A DNA stretch of 38,321 nucleotides from Jiella soli (GCF_020615385.1 NZ_JAJAVB010000048.1:172044-210364); one strand, 5' to 3'; counted from the stretch's first letter, positions 8,572 to 18,190 are shown. Translations and numbers: made by a program. Notes: generated by a model not told the origin, from the sequence alone.

Positions 8572-9108
8572 ATGGGAATGTATTGGTATCTGCCCTGGAT
8601 CTGGACGACCTCCCTGATCGACGCCATGCTGGGAATGGGCGAGCCGATCACGGCCGAACTCACCGACGCCGATCTCGACGCCGCGGCCGAGCTACACAGC
8701 GAGGCCTTCGACCAGCCCTGGTCGGGCGACGAACTCGGCACGCTCCTCGCCCAGCGCGGCAGCTTCGGATATGTCGCGCGGCTGGTTGGCCAGCCGGATG
8801 CGCCGCCGCTCGGCTTCGTCCTTGCCCGCAACATCAAAGGCGAGGCGGAGATCCTCACCATCGCGGTGTCGCGGCGAGCCCGCAATCGCGGCATCGGCCG
8901 GCTGTTGATGGACCGGGTCCTGCAGGAACTGCATTCCGAACGCGCCGAATCCCTGTTCCTGGAGGTCGACGAGGAAAACGAGCCGGCGCTGCGGCTCTAC
9001 CGGCGCCTGCGCTTCGAGGAGGTCGGACGGCGGCCGGCCTATTACCGCAAACCGGACGGACGACGCACCAGTGCGCTCACCCTGAAGCGGACGCTGCGCC
9101 GCGCGTGA
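8572..9108 (+). CDS. rimI: GNAT N-acetyltransferase, RimI-type
   Basis: A 178-aa GNAT-fold acetyltransferase related to RimI, which acetylates the N-terminal alanine of ribosomal protein bS18. The acetyl-CoA motif A is visible as LTIAVSRRARNRGIGRLLMDRVL, with the pyrophosphate-binding R-x-x-G-I-G at about residues 104-112. The C-terminal LFLEVDEENEPALRLYRRLRFEEVGRRPAYY is the RimI consensus (ENxxAxxLYxxxGF-type). The start at 8572 has a strong AAGGGAGGGG just upstream; the ATG at 8578 is equally possible. The first 22 residues are unusual, Trp- and Met-rich (YWYLPWIWTT), and precede the usual GNAT start. The tsaB-rimI neighbourhood supports the RimI call. Confidence 0.9.
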   Translation: MGMYWYLPWIWTTSLIDAMLGMGEPITAELTDADLDAAAELHSEAFDQPWSGDELGTLLAQRGSFGYVARLVGQPDAPPLGFVLARNIKGEAEILTIAVSRRARNRGIGRLLMDRVLQELHSERAESLFLEVDEENEPALRLYRRLRFEEVGRRPAYYRKPDGRRTSALTLKRTLRRA

Positions 9109-9148
9109 TCCACCGAAGACGAACGAGCGCCGGCGGGAGCCTCTCCCG

Positions 9149-10030
9149 ATGATCGGCCGGCTGCGCGTCGTCGCGGTGGCCGCCGTCCTGGTCACGATGA
9201 CGCTGGTCCTGTGGCCGCTGCAGATCGTGGCGATCGCCCGCGACTGGCGGCTGGCCCGCCGCCTGCCGCATATCTGGCACCTCGTGGCCTGCCGCATGGC
9301 CGGCATCCGGCTCCACATCGTCGGAACCCCGGCTCGCCGCCGCCCGCTCCTGATCGCGGCGAACCATCAGTCCTGGTCGGACATCATGGTGCTCGGCCGG
9401 GTGATGCCGCTGTCCTTCATCGCCAAGGCAGAGGTGCGCAGCTGGCCGGCCTTCGGCCTTCTGGCGCGGCTCCAGCGCACCGTCTTCGTCGAGCGCGAGG
9501 CGCGGCGAAGGACCGGTCATCAGGCGAACATGATCGCCGAGCGCCTGTCATCCGGCGACGCCATGGTGCTGTTCGCGGAAGGCACGACATCGGACGGCAA
9601 CGAGGTCCTGCCCTTCAAGACGGCTTTGTTCGGCGCCGCGCAGCTCGCGCTCGCGGCCTCAGAGGCGGCCGAGGTCGCCATCCAGCCGGTGGCGATCGCC
9701 TACACCCATGCGAATGGCCTGCCGCTCGGGCGGTACTTTCGGCCGATGGCCGCCTGGCCGGGTGATGTCGGGCTCGGGCCGCATCTTCTCGCCTTCCTGA
9801 AGGAGGGGGCGGTGGACGTGACCGTCGCCTTCGGCGAGCCGCTGATCTTCAGCGAGCGCTCCAATCGCAAGGCCGTCGCGCGCGAATGCGAGGAGAGCGT
9901 GAGGCGCATGCTCGCTGCCAGCCTGCGTGGCCGCGACCGGATCGAGGCGCTGCTCCCGGCCGGTCAATCGGCAAATGGGGAGGCCGACCCGCTTGCGCTG
10001 CGTCACGATGCTGTCGATATAGGGGGGTAA
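9149..10030 (+). CDS. plsC: 1-acyl-sn-glycerol-3-phosphate acyltransferase (PlsC-like)
   Basis: Lysophosphatidic acid acyltransferase of the PlsC superfamily, expected to make phosphatidic acid at the inner membrane. The 293-aa product has an N-terminal hydrophobic anchor (about 5-27), the catalytic H-x4-D box as NHQSWSD (H72, D77), the FVERE block (about 111-115), and the substrate-binding FAEGTTSDG block (about 142-150). A Pro-containing strand (VAIQPVAIAYTH) closes the fold. Related enzymes act on ornithine lipid (OlsA) and cannot be separated by eye, so the precise acceptor is open. The position just before miaB is usual for Hyphomicrobiales. I recall a fur/mur gene near here in several rhizobia; none is present between rimI and miaB in this window. 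Confidence 0.88.
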   Translation: MIGRLRVVAVAAVLVTMTLVLWPLQIVAIARDWRLARRLPHIWHLVACRMAGIRLHIVGTPARRRPLLIAANHQSWSDIMVLGRVMPLSFIAKAEVRSWPAFGLLARLQRTVFVEREARRRTGHQANMIAERLSSGDAMVLFAEGTTSDGNEVLPFKTALFGAAQLALAASEAAEVAIQPVAIAYTHANGLPLGRYFRPMAAWPGDVGLGPHLLAFLKEGAVDVTVAFGEPLIFSERSNRKAVARECEESVRRMLAASLRGRDRIEALLPAGQSANGEADPLALRHDAVDIGG

Positions 10031-10082
10031 TTCACTCCGGTCGGCCCGAGGGCCGACCTGTCCGGTCTGATCAGAAGGGCGC

Positions 10083-11561
10083 ATGACCGAAACGAGCGAA
10101 GCGATAGCACCGGTGGCGGCCGGCGTTAAGTCCCGCAAAGTCTTCATCAAGACCTATGGCTGTCAGATGAACGTCTACGATTCGCAGCGCATGGGCGATG
10201 CGCTGGCGAAGGACGGCTATGTGGCGACGGAGACGATCGAGGACGCCGATCTCATCCTCCTCAACACCTGCCATATCCGCGAGAAGGCTGCCGAGAAGAT
10301 CTATTCGGAACTCGGCCGCATCCGCCAGCTGAAGGCGGAGCGGCGGGCCGCGGGCGGCGATCTCGCCGTCGGCGTGACCGGCTGTGTCGCCCAGGCGGAA
10401 GGGGCGGAGATCATCGCACGGGCGCCGGTGGTCGATCTCGTCATCGGGCCGCAGACCTATCACCGCCTGCCGCAGGCGCTGGCGAAGGTCGCGGCGGGCG
10501 AGACGGTCGTCGACACCGACTATGCGGTCGAGGACAAGTTCGAGCACTTGCCGAAGGTCGAGGCCCGGCAAGTCACGGCGCGCGGCGTCACCGCCTTTCT
10601 CACCGTCCAGGAAGGCTGCGACAAGTTCTGCAGCTTCTGCGTCGTGCCCTATACGCGCGGCGCCGAGGTTTCGCGGCCGGTCGCACAGATCATGGACGAG
10701 GCGCGGCGCCTCGCCGGGGCGGGCGTGCGCGAACTCACCCTGCTCGGCCAGAACGTCAATGCCTGGCACGGCGAGGACGGCGCCGGCCGCCCGATCGGTC
10801 TCGGCGGGCTCCTCCACGCTCTCGCCGAGATTCCCGGCATCGCCCGGCTGCGCTACACGACCTCGCATCCGCGCGACATGGACGACGCGCTGATCGCGGC
10901 GCATCGCGACCTCGATATCGTCATGCCCTATCTGCACCTGCCGGTTCAGTCGGGCTCGGACCGGATCCTGAAGGCGATGAACCGCCGGCACACGGCCTCC
11001 GACTATCTGCGTCTCATCGAGAAGATCCGTGCGGCGCGGCCGGACATCGCGATGTCCGGCGACTTCATCGTCGGCTTCCCGGGCGAGAGCGATGCCGATT
11101 TCGAGGACACGATGCGCCTGGTCGCCGATGTCGACTACGCCTCGGCCTTCTCCTTCAAATACTCGCCGCGGCCGGGAACTCCGGGTGCGGCGATGGACGG
11201 CCATGTCGCGGAGACGGTGATGGCCGAGCGGCTGGCCCGCCTGCAGGCGCTCTTGCGCGAACAACAGGGCGCCTTCGCCGAGCGTCTCGTGGGAAGCTGG
11301 ATGGACGTGCTCGTCGAAAAGCCGGGCCGCCATCCCGGCCAGCGCGTCGGCCGCTCCCCGTTTCTGCAGCCCGTGGTGCTGCCCGCCTCTGCCGGAGAGA
11401 TCGGCGATATGGTGAGGGTTCGGATCGCCGGCACGCTGCCGAATTCGCTGATGGCCGACGGGGCGGGAGACGAGGCCGAACGAAGGGCGCATGCGCATGC
11501 GCTCGGCTCGGGCGGCAACCGGTCGGCCGCGCCGCTCGCTGCGCAAAGGAACGTCGCGTGA
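10083..11561 (+). CDS. miaB: tRNA-2-methylthio-N6-dimethylallyladenosine synthase MiaB
   Basis: Radical-SAM methylthiotransferase that converts i6A37 to ms2i6A37 in tRNAs. The 492-aa product has the N-terminal MTTase domain with its three cluster-binding cysteines (in [12 protein letters not shown] near residue 26, [10 protein letters not shown], and VTGCVAQAE), then the radical SAM CxxxCxxC as [16 protein letters not shown] (cysteines about 179, 183, 186), and a C-terminal TRAM domain (about 378-445). The YGCQMNxYDS wording is specific for MiaB rather than RimO or MtaB. The last 40 residues are a low-complexity Ala/Arg tail. The stop overlaps the GTG start of phoH (GTGA), suggesting coupled translation. 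Confidence 0.97.
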   Translation: MTETSEAIAPVAAGVKSRKVFIKTYGCQMNVYDSQRMGDALAKDGYVATETIEDADLILLNTCHIREKAAEKIYSELGRIRQLKAERRAAGGDLAVGVTGCVAQAEGAEIIARAPVVDLVIGPQTYHRLPQALAKVAAGETVVDTDYAVEDKFEHLPKVEARQVTARGVTAFLTVQEGCDKFCSFCVVPYTRGAEVSRPVAQIMDEARRLAGAGVRELTLLGQNVNAWHGEDGAGRPIGLGGLLHALAEIPGIARLRYTTSHPRDMDDALIAAHRDLDIVMPYLHLPVQSGSDRILKAMNRRHTASDYLRLIEKIRAARPDIAMSGDFIVGFPGESDADFEDTMRLVADVDYASAFSFKYSPRPGTPGAAMDGHVAETVMAERLARLQALLREQQGAFAERLVGSWMDVLVEKPGRHPGQRVGRSPFLQPVVLPASAGEIGDMVRVRIAGTLPNSLMADGAGDEAERRAHAHALGSGGNRSAAPLAAQRNVA

Positions 11562-12604
11562 AGCCGCCCCGCAGCGCTGCCGCGCCGGCCTCCGGCGCCT
11601 CGGACATGGCCCATATCGTCCTCACCTACGAGGACAATCGGCTGGCGAGCTCGCTGTTCGGCCAGTTCGACGAACATCTCGCACTGATCGAGCAGAAGTT
11701 GGGCATCGACGCGCGGGCACGGGGCAACAAGGTTGAGATCCGCGGCGACCAGGCCGCCTGCGAGCAGGCGCGCCGCGCGCTCGACACGCTCTACGAGCGG
11801 CTGCAGAGCGGAGCCGAGATCGGGACCAAGGATGTCGACGGCGCCGTTCGCATGGCGATCGCCCAGGACGACCAGCTCTATCTTCCGACACTGGAGAAGA
11901 AGGGGCGCATGGCGCTGGCGCAGATTTCCACCCGCCGCCGGACGATCCACGCCCGCACGCCTACGCAGGACGCCTATATGCGGGCGCTGGAGCGGGCCGA
12001 GCTGGTCTTCGGCGTCGGCCCGGCCGGCACCGGCAAGACCTATCTCGCCGTCGCCCATGCCGCCATGCTGCTCGAGCGCGGCCAGGTCGACCGGATCATC
12101 CTGTCGCGGCCGGCGGTCGAGGCAGGCGAACGGCTCGGCTTCCTGCCCGGCGACATGAAGGAGAAGGTCGACCCTTATCTGCGGCCACTCTACGACGCGC
12201 TCTATGACATGATCCCGGCCGAGAAGGTGGAACGCGCGCTCGCCGCCGGGGCGATCGAGATTGCCCCGCTCGCCTTCATGCGCGGGCGTACGCTCGCCAA
12301 TGCCGCGGTCATCCTCGACGAGGCGCAGAACACGACCTCCATGCAGATGAAGATGTTCCTGACCCGGCTCGGCGAGAACGCCCGCATGGTGGTGACCGGC
12401 GATCCCTCGCAGGTCGATCTGCCGCCGGGCCAGAAATCCGGCCTGATCGAGGCGCTTCGCGTCCTCACCGACGTGCCCAATATCGTGACCGTCCGCTTCC
12501 AGGCGGCGGACGTCGTTCGCCATCCGCTGGTGCAGGCGATCGTGGAAGCCTATGAAGAGGATACGGTGCGCCATCGCCCGTCGGCGATGCCGCTGGACAA
12601 GTGA
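11558..12604 (+). CDS. phoH: PhoH family protein (YbeZ-like NTPase)
   Basis: PhoH/YbeZ is a P-loop NTPase functionally linked to YbeY in RNA metabolism. The 348-aa product has a KH-like N-terminal part, Walker A as [11 protein letters not shown] (about 153-163), the PhoH block [18 protein letters not shown] (about 185-202), and Walker B ending [10 protein letters not shown] (about 250-259). The GTG at 11558 overlaps the miaB stop by 4 nt and has AAAGGA (11545-11550) 7 nt upstream, which supports it over the in-frame ATG at 11606. Its stop overlaps the ybeY start (TGATG). phoH-ybeY-corC-lnt is a widely conserved proteobacterial cluster. Confidence 0.95.
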   Translation: MKPPRSAAAPASGASDMAHIVLTYEDNRLASSLFGQFDEHLALIEQKLGIDARARGNKVEIRGDQAACEQARRALDTLYERLQSGAEIGTKDVDGAVRMAIAQDDQLYLPTLEKKGRMALAQISTRRRTIHARTPTQDAYMRALERAELVFGVGPAGTGKTYLAVAHAAMLLERGQVDRIILSRPAVEAGERLGFLPGDMKEKVDPYLRPLYDALYDMIPAEKVERALAAGAIEIAPLAFMRGRTLANAAVILDEAQNTTSMQMKMFLTRLGENARMVVTGDPSQVDLPPGQKSGLIEALRVLTDVPNIVTVRFQAADVVRHPLVQAIVEAYEEDTVRHRPSAMPLDK

Positions 12605-13143
12605 TGTCTGACCAATCCCTCACCTCCGGCTCGCCGGCTGCCGCCTATCCCGGCCTCACGGTTGCGCTCTCGGTCGAGTGTCCGGCCTGGGCCGCGGCCG
12701 GTCTCGGCGATATCGAGAGGCTCGCGCAGGAGACCTTCGCCGCCGCGGCCGCCCGGCTCGGCCTGCCGGAAACGCTGACGAGCGAGATCGCGCTGACGCT
12801 TGCCGACGACGAGACGGTGCGGGGCGTCAACGCCGAATGGCGGGACAAGGACCGGCCGACCAACATCCTGTCCTTCCCGATGGCCGATCTCGGTCCGGGC
12901 GAGCCGCCGGGCCCGCTGATGGGCGATCTCATCCTCGCCCATGAGACCGTGGCTCGCGAGGCCCGGGAGGAAGACAAGGCCTTCGCCGATCACTTCCGCC
13001 ACCTTCTCGTCCACGGCTTCCTGCATCTCATGGGCTTCGACCACGCCGAGGATGCCGAAGCCGACGTGATGGAGGCGCATGAAGTGGCGATCCTTCAAGG
13101 GTTCGGGATCGCCGACCCCTATCTGGAACATTCGGGCGCCTGA
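12604..13143 (+). CDS. ybeY: Endoribonuclease YbeY (16S rRNA maturation and quality control)
   Basis: YbeY is a single-strand-specific metal-dependent RNase needed for 16S rRNA 3' end maturation and 70S quality control. The 179-aa product carries the zinc-binding H-x3-H-x5-H signature as HGFLHLMGFDH (about 137-147), preceded by DKDRPTNILSFPM (about 82-94), both diagnostic. The ATG at 12604 overlaps the phoH stop TGA by one base; a GTG directly in front (12601) would only add one residue. The gene sits in the phoH-ybeY-corC cluster as expected. Confidence 0.96.
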   Translation: MSDQSLTSGSPAAAYPGLTVALSVECPAWAAAGLGDIERLAQETFAAAAARLGLPETLTSEIALTLADDETVRGVNAEWRDKDRPTNILSFPMADLGPGEPPGPLMGDLILAHETVAREAREEDKAFADHFRHLLVHGFLHLMGFDHAEDAEADVMEAHEVAILQGFGIADPYLEHSGA

Positions 13144-13177
13144 CCCCGTATCTTGGATCAACGGACGACACGAGACG

Positions 13178-14239
13178 ATGAACAGACCCATGCGGAGCGA
13201 TGAGGCGGCGCCGGAGCGCGCTGCCGACGAAGGCGGCGGCGAGGACCGAAGTCGCAAGGCGGCTGCCCCGCAGCCCCGACGCAGCATGTTCGGCGGCCTC
13301 CTGGACAGGGTTCGCCCGCGCATGCCGCGGCTGATGCGCGAGGATCTCACCAAGGCGCTCCTGCATCAGGGCAGCGGCGGTGAGGACTCATTCACCCCTG
13401 CCGAACGCGCCATGCTCAACAATATCCTCAGGCTGCGCGAGGTGCGCGTAGAGGACATCATGGTTCCGCGCGCCGACATCAAGGCAGTCGAGATCACGAC
13501 GACGCTCGGCGAATTGATGAAGCAGTTCGAGGCGAGCGGCCATTCGCGCATGCCGGTCTATGGCGAGAGCCTCGACGATCCCCGCGGCATGATCCACATC
13601 CGCGACGTCGTCGGCCATATCACCCGCGTCGCCCGGCCCGCGCGCAACGGCAATGGCAACGGTCAGCCGCCGAAGAAGCCGCGTGCCGGTCTCGATCTCC
13701 GCCAGATCAACCTCGCCCGGCGGGTGCAGGATCTCGGCATCATCCGCAAGGTGCTGTTCGTGCCGCCCTCGATGCTCGCCACGGACCTGATGGCGCGCAT
13801 GCAGGCCACGCGCACCCAGATGGCGCTGGTCATCGACGAATATGGCGGAACCGACGGTCTGGTCTCGCTCGAGGACGTCATCGAGATGGTCGTCGGCAAT
13901 ATCGAGGACGAGCACGACGACGAGGCGCCGATGATCACCGAGCGCGGCGACGGCATCTTCTATGCGGACGCGAGGGCCGATCTCGACGAGGTGAAGAGCG
14001 TCATCGGGCCGGATTTCGACATCTCGGAATATGAGGACGAGGCGGACACGATCGGCGGCCTCCTGTTTTCCGAGCTCGGCCGGGTGCCGGCCAGAGGCGA
14101 GGTCGTGCAGGCCGTGCCGGGCTTCGAGTTCCAGGTGCTGGAGGCCGATCCGCGGCGCGTGCGGCGGGTCCGCATCGTCCGCTTTCGCCAGGGCGAAAAG
14201 CGCCGGCGCATCGTCGAGGGCCTCGCCGACCAGGCCTGA
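13178..14239 (+). CDS. corC: CorC/HlyC family CBS-domain protein
   Basis: A 353-aa soluble protein with an acidic and basic N-terminal linker (about 1-45), a CBS pair (first CBS around VRVEDIMVPRADIKAVEI...SRMPVYGESLDDPRGMIHIRD; second around LFVPPSMLATDLMARMQATRTQMALVIDEYGGTDGLVSLEDVIE), and the C-terminal CorC_HlyC domain ending at about residue 345. It lacks the DUF21 membrane domain of CNNM-type relatives. CorC was named for effects on CorA-mediated Mg/Co efflux, but its direct role is not settled. The ATG at 13178 is chosen because upstream in-frame codons lie inside the end of ybeY. lnt follows at 124 bp. Confidence 0.92.
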   Translation: MNRPMRSDEAAPERAADEGGGEDRSRKAAAPQPRRSMFGGLLDRVRPRMPRLMREDLTKALLHQGSGGEDSFTPAERAMLNNILRLREVRVEDIMVPRADIKAVEITTTLGELMKQFEASGHSRMPVYGESLDDPRGMIHIRDVVGHITRVARPARNGNGNGQPPKKPRAGLDLRQINLARRVQDLGIIRKVLFVPPSMLATDLMARMQATRTQMALVIDEYGGTDGLVSLEDVIEMVVGNIEDEHDDEAPMITERGDGIFYADARADLDEVKSVIGPDFDISEYEDEADTIGGLLFSELGRVPARGEVVQAVPGFEFQVLEADPRRVRRVRIVRFRQGEKRRRIVEGLADQA

Positions 14240-14363
14240 GTCCTCCCGCGGGATCGCCCCGAGAGGGCGGAAAAAGCTTGGCGAAAGCCGGTCGCCGCCA
14301 TAATGGGACCGTCGAAACGGGTCTATCAGCAGCGGGGCACCATCCTCCCGCGGGCGGGGATAT

Positions 14364-16064
14364 GTGAGCGTTCTTTCCCAACGCGTCGAACGGATCGACC
14401 GAGCCTCGCTCGTCGATCGCCTGGCCGGTCGGGTCATCCTTCTGGAAGGCCTGCCGCGCGCGCTCCTGACGATCGCGGCGGGGGCCTCCTGCACCTTGGC
14501 CCTGCCGCCGGTCAATTTCCCGGCCGCCGGCTTCGTCGGCTTCCCGCTCCTCGTCTGGCTTCTCGACGGCACGGGCGTCGCGAACTCGCCGCTGCGCCGC
14601 CTGCGTGCGGACTTTTCCACCGGCTGGCTGTTCGGCTTCGGCTATTTCGTCGCCGGCCTGTGGTGGCTGGGCGCGGCCATGCTGGTCGACGCCGCCGCCT
14701 TCGCCGTCTTCATCCCGTTCGCCGTCATCGGCCTGCCGGCGGTGCTCGCGATCTATTACGGCCTCGCGACGCTCCTCGCACGCCGGGTCTGGAGCGACAG
14801 CGCCTGGCGCATCCTGCCGCTGGCTGCCGCCTTCGCGCTGGCCGAATATCTGCGCGGCATCCTCTTCACCGGCTTTCCCTGGAACGAGATCGCCGTGATG
14901 GCGGCGCCGGTGCCGGCACTGATGCAGTCGCTGAGCCTCGTCGGCCCGCATGGGCTGACGCTCGCCGCGATCATCGTCTTCGCCAGTCCGGCCGTCCTGA
15001 TCGACCGGCGCGGCCGGGCGGCGATCCTGACCTTGGCGCTCGCTCTCGCGCTCGGCCATGTCGGCTATGGGATTATCCGGCTCCAGACCCATCCGACGGA
15101 GACGGTCCCTGGCGTCGCGGTCAAGGTGGTGCAGGCGAACATCGCCCAGTCGCTGCTGTTCGACGAGAGCGCGGCCCAGAGGACCTTTGCCCGGCATGTG
15201 AGCCTGACCGAGATGGAGACCGCGGCCACAGAAGGCGAGCCCGCCATGACCAAGGCACCGTCCGGCACCGGCGGGCCGCGGATCACCCGGATCGGTGCGG
15301 CCGAGCGCACTCTCGTCGTCTGGCCGGAATCCTCGATCCCGTTCCTGCTCACCGACCACCCCGAGGCGATCGCGCGCATCGCGGACATGCTGAAGCCCGG
15401 CGAGACGCTGATCGCCGGCGCGCCGCGCATGGAGGGCCCCGATCCCGCCACCGCCCGCGTCTACAACTCCATCTACGTGATCGGCGACAATGGCGAGATC
15501 GTCGATGCCCGCGACAAGGTGCATCTCGTGCCGTTCGGCGAATATCTGCCGTTCCAGTCCTTTCTGGAATCGCTCGGCATCTTCCAGCTGACCGAACTGC
15601 CCGGCGGCTTCTCGGCCGGCACCGTTCGCAGCAAGGTCGAGCTCGAGGGGGCGCCGTCCTTCCTGCCGCTGATCTGCTACGAGGTCATCTTCCCCGCGGA
15701 GATTGCGGCCGGAACGCCGGAGGATCGTCCCGGCTTCCTGATCAACGACACCAATGACGGCTGGTTCGGCCAGACGTCCGGGCCGTATCAGCATCTCAGG
15801 CTTGCCGAGATGACGGCGGTCGCCCTCGGCCTGCCGATCGTGAGGGCCGCGAATACGGGGATTTCCGTCGTCAACGATGCCTATGGACGCGAGTTGGACG
15901 CCCTTGCGCTCGGCTCGACCGGGGCGATCGAGACCGCCCTGCCACGTGCGGCGGAGGTGACGATCTACGCGAAATGGGGCGACCTTCCGTTCTTTTCGGC
16001 GATCGCTCTAATTGTGGCTCTGATGATCACATTTCGGTTAAGGATCGCTGCAAGGGTGAGTTGA
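14364..16064 (+). CDS. lnt: Apolipoprotein N-acyltransferase
   Basis: Lnt is the inner-membrane enzyme that N-acylates the lipid-modified cysteine of apolipoproteins, completing lipoprotein maturation. The 566-aa product has several hydrophobic helices in the first 220 residues and a periplasmic carbon-nitrogen hydrolase domain with the Glu-Lys-Cys triad: E in VVWPESSIPF (about 320), K in ARDKVHLVPFGEYLPF (about 383), and C in LPLICYEVIFP (about 436). A final hydrophobic helix precedes the C-terminus. The start is a GTG at 14364, with GGGGA close upstream. That GTG overlaps an ATG-TGA start-stop pair at 14362-14367. Confidence 0.95.
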   Translation: MSVLSQRVERIDRASLVDRLAGRVILLEGLPRALLTIAAGASCTLALPPVNFPAAGFVGFPLLVWLLDGTGVANSPLRRLRADFSTGWLFGFGYFVAGLWWLGAAMLVDAAAFAVFIPFAVIGLPAVLAIYYGLATLLARRVWSDSAWRILPLAAAFALAEYLRGILFTGFPWNEIAVMAAPVPALMQSLSLVGPHGLTLAAIIVFASPAVLIDRRGRAAILTLALALALGHVGYGIIRLQTHPTETVPGVAVKVVQANIAQSLLFDESAAQRTFARHVSLTEMETAATEGEPAMTKAPSGTGGPRITRIGAAERTLVVWPESSIPFLLTDHPEAIARIADMLKPGETLIAGAPRMEGPDPATARVYNSIYVIGDNGEIVDARDKVHLVPFGEYLPFQSFLESLGIFQLTELPGGFSAGTVRSKVELEGAPSFLPLICYEVIFPAEIAAGTPEDRPGFLINDTNDGWFGQTSGPYQHLRLAEMTAVALGLPIVRAANTGISVVNDAYGRELDALALGSTGAIETALPRAAEVTIYAKWGDLPFFSAIALIVALMITFRLRIAARVS

Positions 16065-16100
16065 CAGCCGCCTCGCCATCGGCTTACGCGGAGATTGGGC

Positions 16101-16120
16101 AAATTGTCCTCGGACAATTT
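16101..16120. promoter_or_regulatory. Perfect inverted repeat upstream of the PraR-like regulator, candidate operator
   Basis: AAATTGTCC-TC-GGACAATTT is a perfect 9-bp inverted repeat with a 2-nt centre, 92 bp before the regulator's start codon. It exactly fills the 17-bp spacer (16101-16117) plus the first bases of a weak promoter-like pair, TTGGGC (16095-16100) and TTTTAG (16118-16123). A symmetric AT-rich site in a GC-rich intergenic region is typical of a dimeric repressor operator. Binding by the PraR-like protein itself is inference. Confidence 0.55.
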
Positions 16121-16212
16121 TAGGCCGTTTTCCGCTGCTTCGTACGACGCGCCGAGATGACGAGGCGGGTCCGTATCGGCGGCCGACGTGACGAATGGAA
16201 GAGGCGGGCGCG

Positions 16213-16635
16213 ATGCAGGAAAACAAGAAGAAGCCGAATCCGGTCGACACGCATGTCGGCTCGCGGGTCCGGTTGCGTCGCACCATGCTCGGCATGAGCC
16301 AGGAAAAGCTTGGCGAATCCCTCGGAATCACGTTCCAGCAGGTCCAGAAATACGAAAAGGGCTCCAATCGCATCGGAGCGAGCCGGCTGCAGCGAATTTC
16401 CGAAGTTCTCGGCGTCCCCGTCTCCTTCTTCTTCGAGGACGTGCCGGGGAGCGACGCGCAACGGGGCGGACTGCAGGAATCGGGAACCGACTACGTCGTG
16501 GATTTCCTTTCTACTTCCGAAGGGTTGCAGCTGAACCGCGCCTTCGTGAAGATCTCCGATCCGAAGGTTCGCCGGCGCGTCATCGAGCTCGTCCGCACCC
16601 TTGCGGACTCCTCGGATCTCGCCGAAGAAAGCTGA
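16213..16635 (+). CDS. praR: Xre-family transcriptional regulator, PraR/PhrR-like
   Basis: A 140-aa DNA-binding protein with an Xre helix-turn-helix near residues 13-68 (VGSRVRLRRTMLGMSQEKLGES, then GITFQQVQKYEKGSNRIGAS, RLQRISEVLGVPVSFFFED) and a C-terminal segment that may contribute to dimerisation or sensing. The sequence and the lnt-metK position match what I recall of PraR from Azorhizobium and Rhizobium leguminosarum, a repressor of R-body genes and of quorum-sensing and attachment genes, and PhrR of Sinorhizobium. The ATG at 16213 starts at the conserved MQENKKKPNPVD; an ATG at 16195 would add six residues. A perfect inverted repeat at 16101-16120 may be its autoregulatory site. Confidence 0.83.
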   Translation: MQENKKKPNPVDTHVGSRVRLRRTMLGMSQEKLGESLGITFQQVQKYEKGSNRIGASRLQRISEVLGVPVSFFFEDVPGSDAQRGGLQESGTDYVVDFLSTSEGLQLNRAFVKISDPKVRRRVIELVRTLADSSDLAEES

Positions 16636-16833
16636 AATCGGCCGCTTTTTGGCGTTGTTCGGTGGTCAATGAGGCTTGACGCCTCGCCGGGCATGCCGCA
16701 AACCCCGCCGCGAAGATTCCGACCAGATCGACCGGACACCGCAGCGTTCCGCGTCCAGTTCGGGCCGCGGGCGCTGCTGTTCGCGCAATTCCGTGCAGTC
16801 GATCGGTTTCTTGCAGAAGATAAGGGGACTTGA

Positions 16834-18102
16834 ATGCCGCGTTCGGACTATCTGTTCACCAGTGAGAGCGTTTCGGAAGGTCATCCCGACAAGGTCTGCG
16901 ACCGCATCTCCGACGAGATCGTCGACCTGGTTTATCGGGAAGCGAAGAAAACTGGGGTGGATCCGTGGTCCGTGCGCATCGCTTGCGAGACGCTGGCGAC
17001 GACCAACCGCGTAGTGATCGCCGGCGAGGTGCGCCTGCCGCCCTCGCTGATGAAGACGGACAAGACCGGCAAGGAGGTCATCAATCCGTCGCGCTTCAAG
17101 TCGGCGGCGCGCCGCGCGATCCGCGACATCGGCTACGAGCAGGACGGCTTCCACTGGAAGACCGCCAAGATCGACGTCCTGCTGCACTCGCAGTCCGCCG
17201 ACATCGCCCAGGGCGTCGACAAGTCGCATGAGACGCGCGACAATTCGGGCTCGAACGACATCAACGAAGGCGCGGGCGACCAAGGCATCATGTTCGGCTA
17301 TGCCTGCCGCGAGACGCCGGAACTGATGCCGGCGCCGATCTACTATTCCCACAAGATCCTGGAACTGCTCGCCGCGGCCCGCAAAAAGGGCGAGGGCGAC
17401 GTCGCCAAGCTTGGCCCCGACGCCAAGAGCCAGGTGACGATCCGCTACGAGAACGACATGCCGGTCGAGGTCACCTCGATCGTCCTGTCGACCCAGCACG
17501 TCGATGCGAGCTGGGACTCCAAGAAGGTCCGCGAAGTCGTCGAGCCTTATATCCGCGAGGCGATGGGCGAGATGCCGATCGCCGAGGACTGCGTCTGGTA
17601 CATCAACCCGACCGGCAAGTTCGTCATCGGCGGGCCGGACGGCGATGCCGGTCTCACCGGCCGCAAGATCATCGTGGACACCTATGGCGGCGCAGCGCCG
17701 CATGGCGGCGGCGCCTTCTCTGGCAAGGACACGACCAAGGTCGACCGTTCGGCCGCCTATGCCGCGCGCTATCTCGCCAAGAACGTCGTCGCGGCCAAGC
17801 TCGCCGAGAAGTGCACGATCCAGATCGCCTATGCGATCGGCGTCGCGCAGCCGCTGGCGATCTACGTCAACCTGCACGACACCGGCCACAACGTCACCGA
17901 GGTCCAGGTCGAAAAGGCGATCCGCTCCGCGATGGATCTGTCGCCGACCGGCATCCGCCGGCATCTCGACCTCAACAAGCCGATCTATGCCCGCACCTCC
18001 GCCTATGGCCATTTCGGCCGCAAGGCCGGCCGCGACGGCTCCTTCTCCTGGGAGAAGACCGATCTCGCGCCGAAGCTGAAGGCGGCGATCAAGGCCGGCT
18101 GA
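16834..18102 (+). CDS. metK: S-adenosylmethionine synthetase
   Basis: MetK makes SAM from methionine and ATP. The 422-aa product shows the signature motifs: [20 protein letters not shown] (about 9-28), the [12 protein letters not shown] loop (about 146-157), and the glycine-rich [22 protein letters not shown] (phosphate-binding, about 286-307). It is longer than the E. coli enzyme, as is common for alphaproteobacterial MetK. The start at 16834 has AAGGGG a few bases upstream. A 198-bp leader separates it from praR; I saw no riboswitch there that I could match to a known SAM class. A strong terminator follows at 18150-18190. Confidence 0.97.
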   Translation: MPRSDYLFTSESVSEGHPDKVCDRISDEIVDLVYREAKKTGVDPWSVRIACETLATTNRVVIAGEVRLPPSLMKTDKTGKEVINPSRFKSAARRAIRDIGYEQDGFHWKTAKIDVLLHSQSADIAQGVDKSHETRDNSGSNDINEGAGDQGIMFGYACRETPELMPAPIYYSHKILELLAAARKKGEGDVAKLGPDAKSQVTIRYENDMPVEVTSIVLSTQHVDASWDSKKVREVVEPYIREAMGEMPIAEDCVWYINPTGKFVIGGPDGDAGLTGRKIIVDTYGGAAPHGGGAFSGKDTTKVDRSAAYAARYLAKNVVAAKLAEKCTIQIAYAIGVAQPLAIYVNLHDTGHNVTEVQVEKAIRSAMDLSPTGIRRHLDLNKPIYARTSAYGHFGRKAGRDGSFSWEKTDLAPKLKAAIKAG

Positions 18103-18149
18103 TATTGATACCTGCCGGCCCTCCCCATGCGGAGGCGCCGGTGCCACCC

Positions 18150-18190
18150 TTCGGCCGCGCGGCCAGTCGCCGCGCGGCCGAATGCGTTTT
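18150..18190 (+). terminator. Intrinsic terminator after metK
   Basis: TTCGGCCGCGCGG (18150-18162) pairs perfectly over 13 bp with CCGCGCGGCCGAA (18170-18182) around the 7-nt loop CCAGTCG, followed by TGCGTTTT. It starts 48 bp after the metK stop and ends 26 bp before the trmB start, so trmB may depend on read-through or on its own promoter. Confidence 0.8.

Noticed and set aside
16636-16833. Possible SAM-sensing riboswitch in the leader of metK.
   Set aside because: I could not match the 198-bp leader to the conserved cores of known SAM riboswitch classes; a covariance-model search would be decisive.
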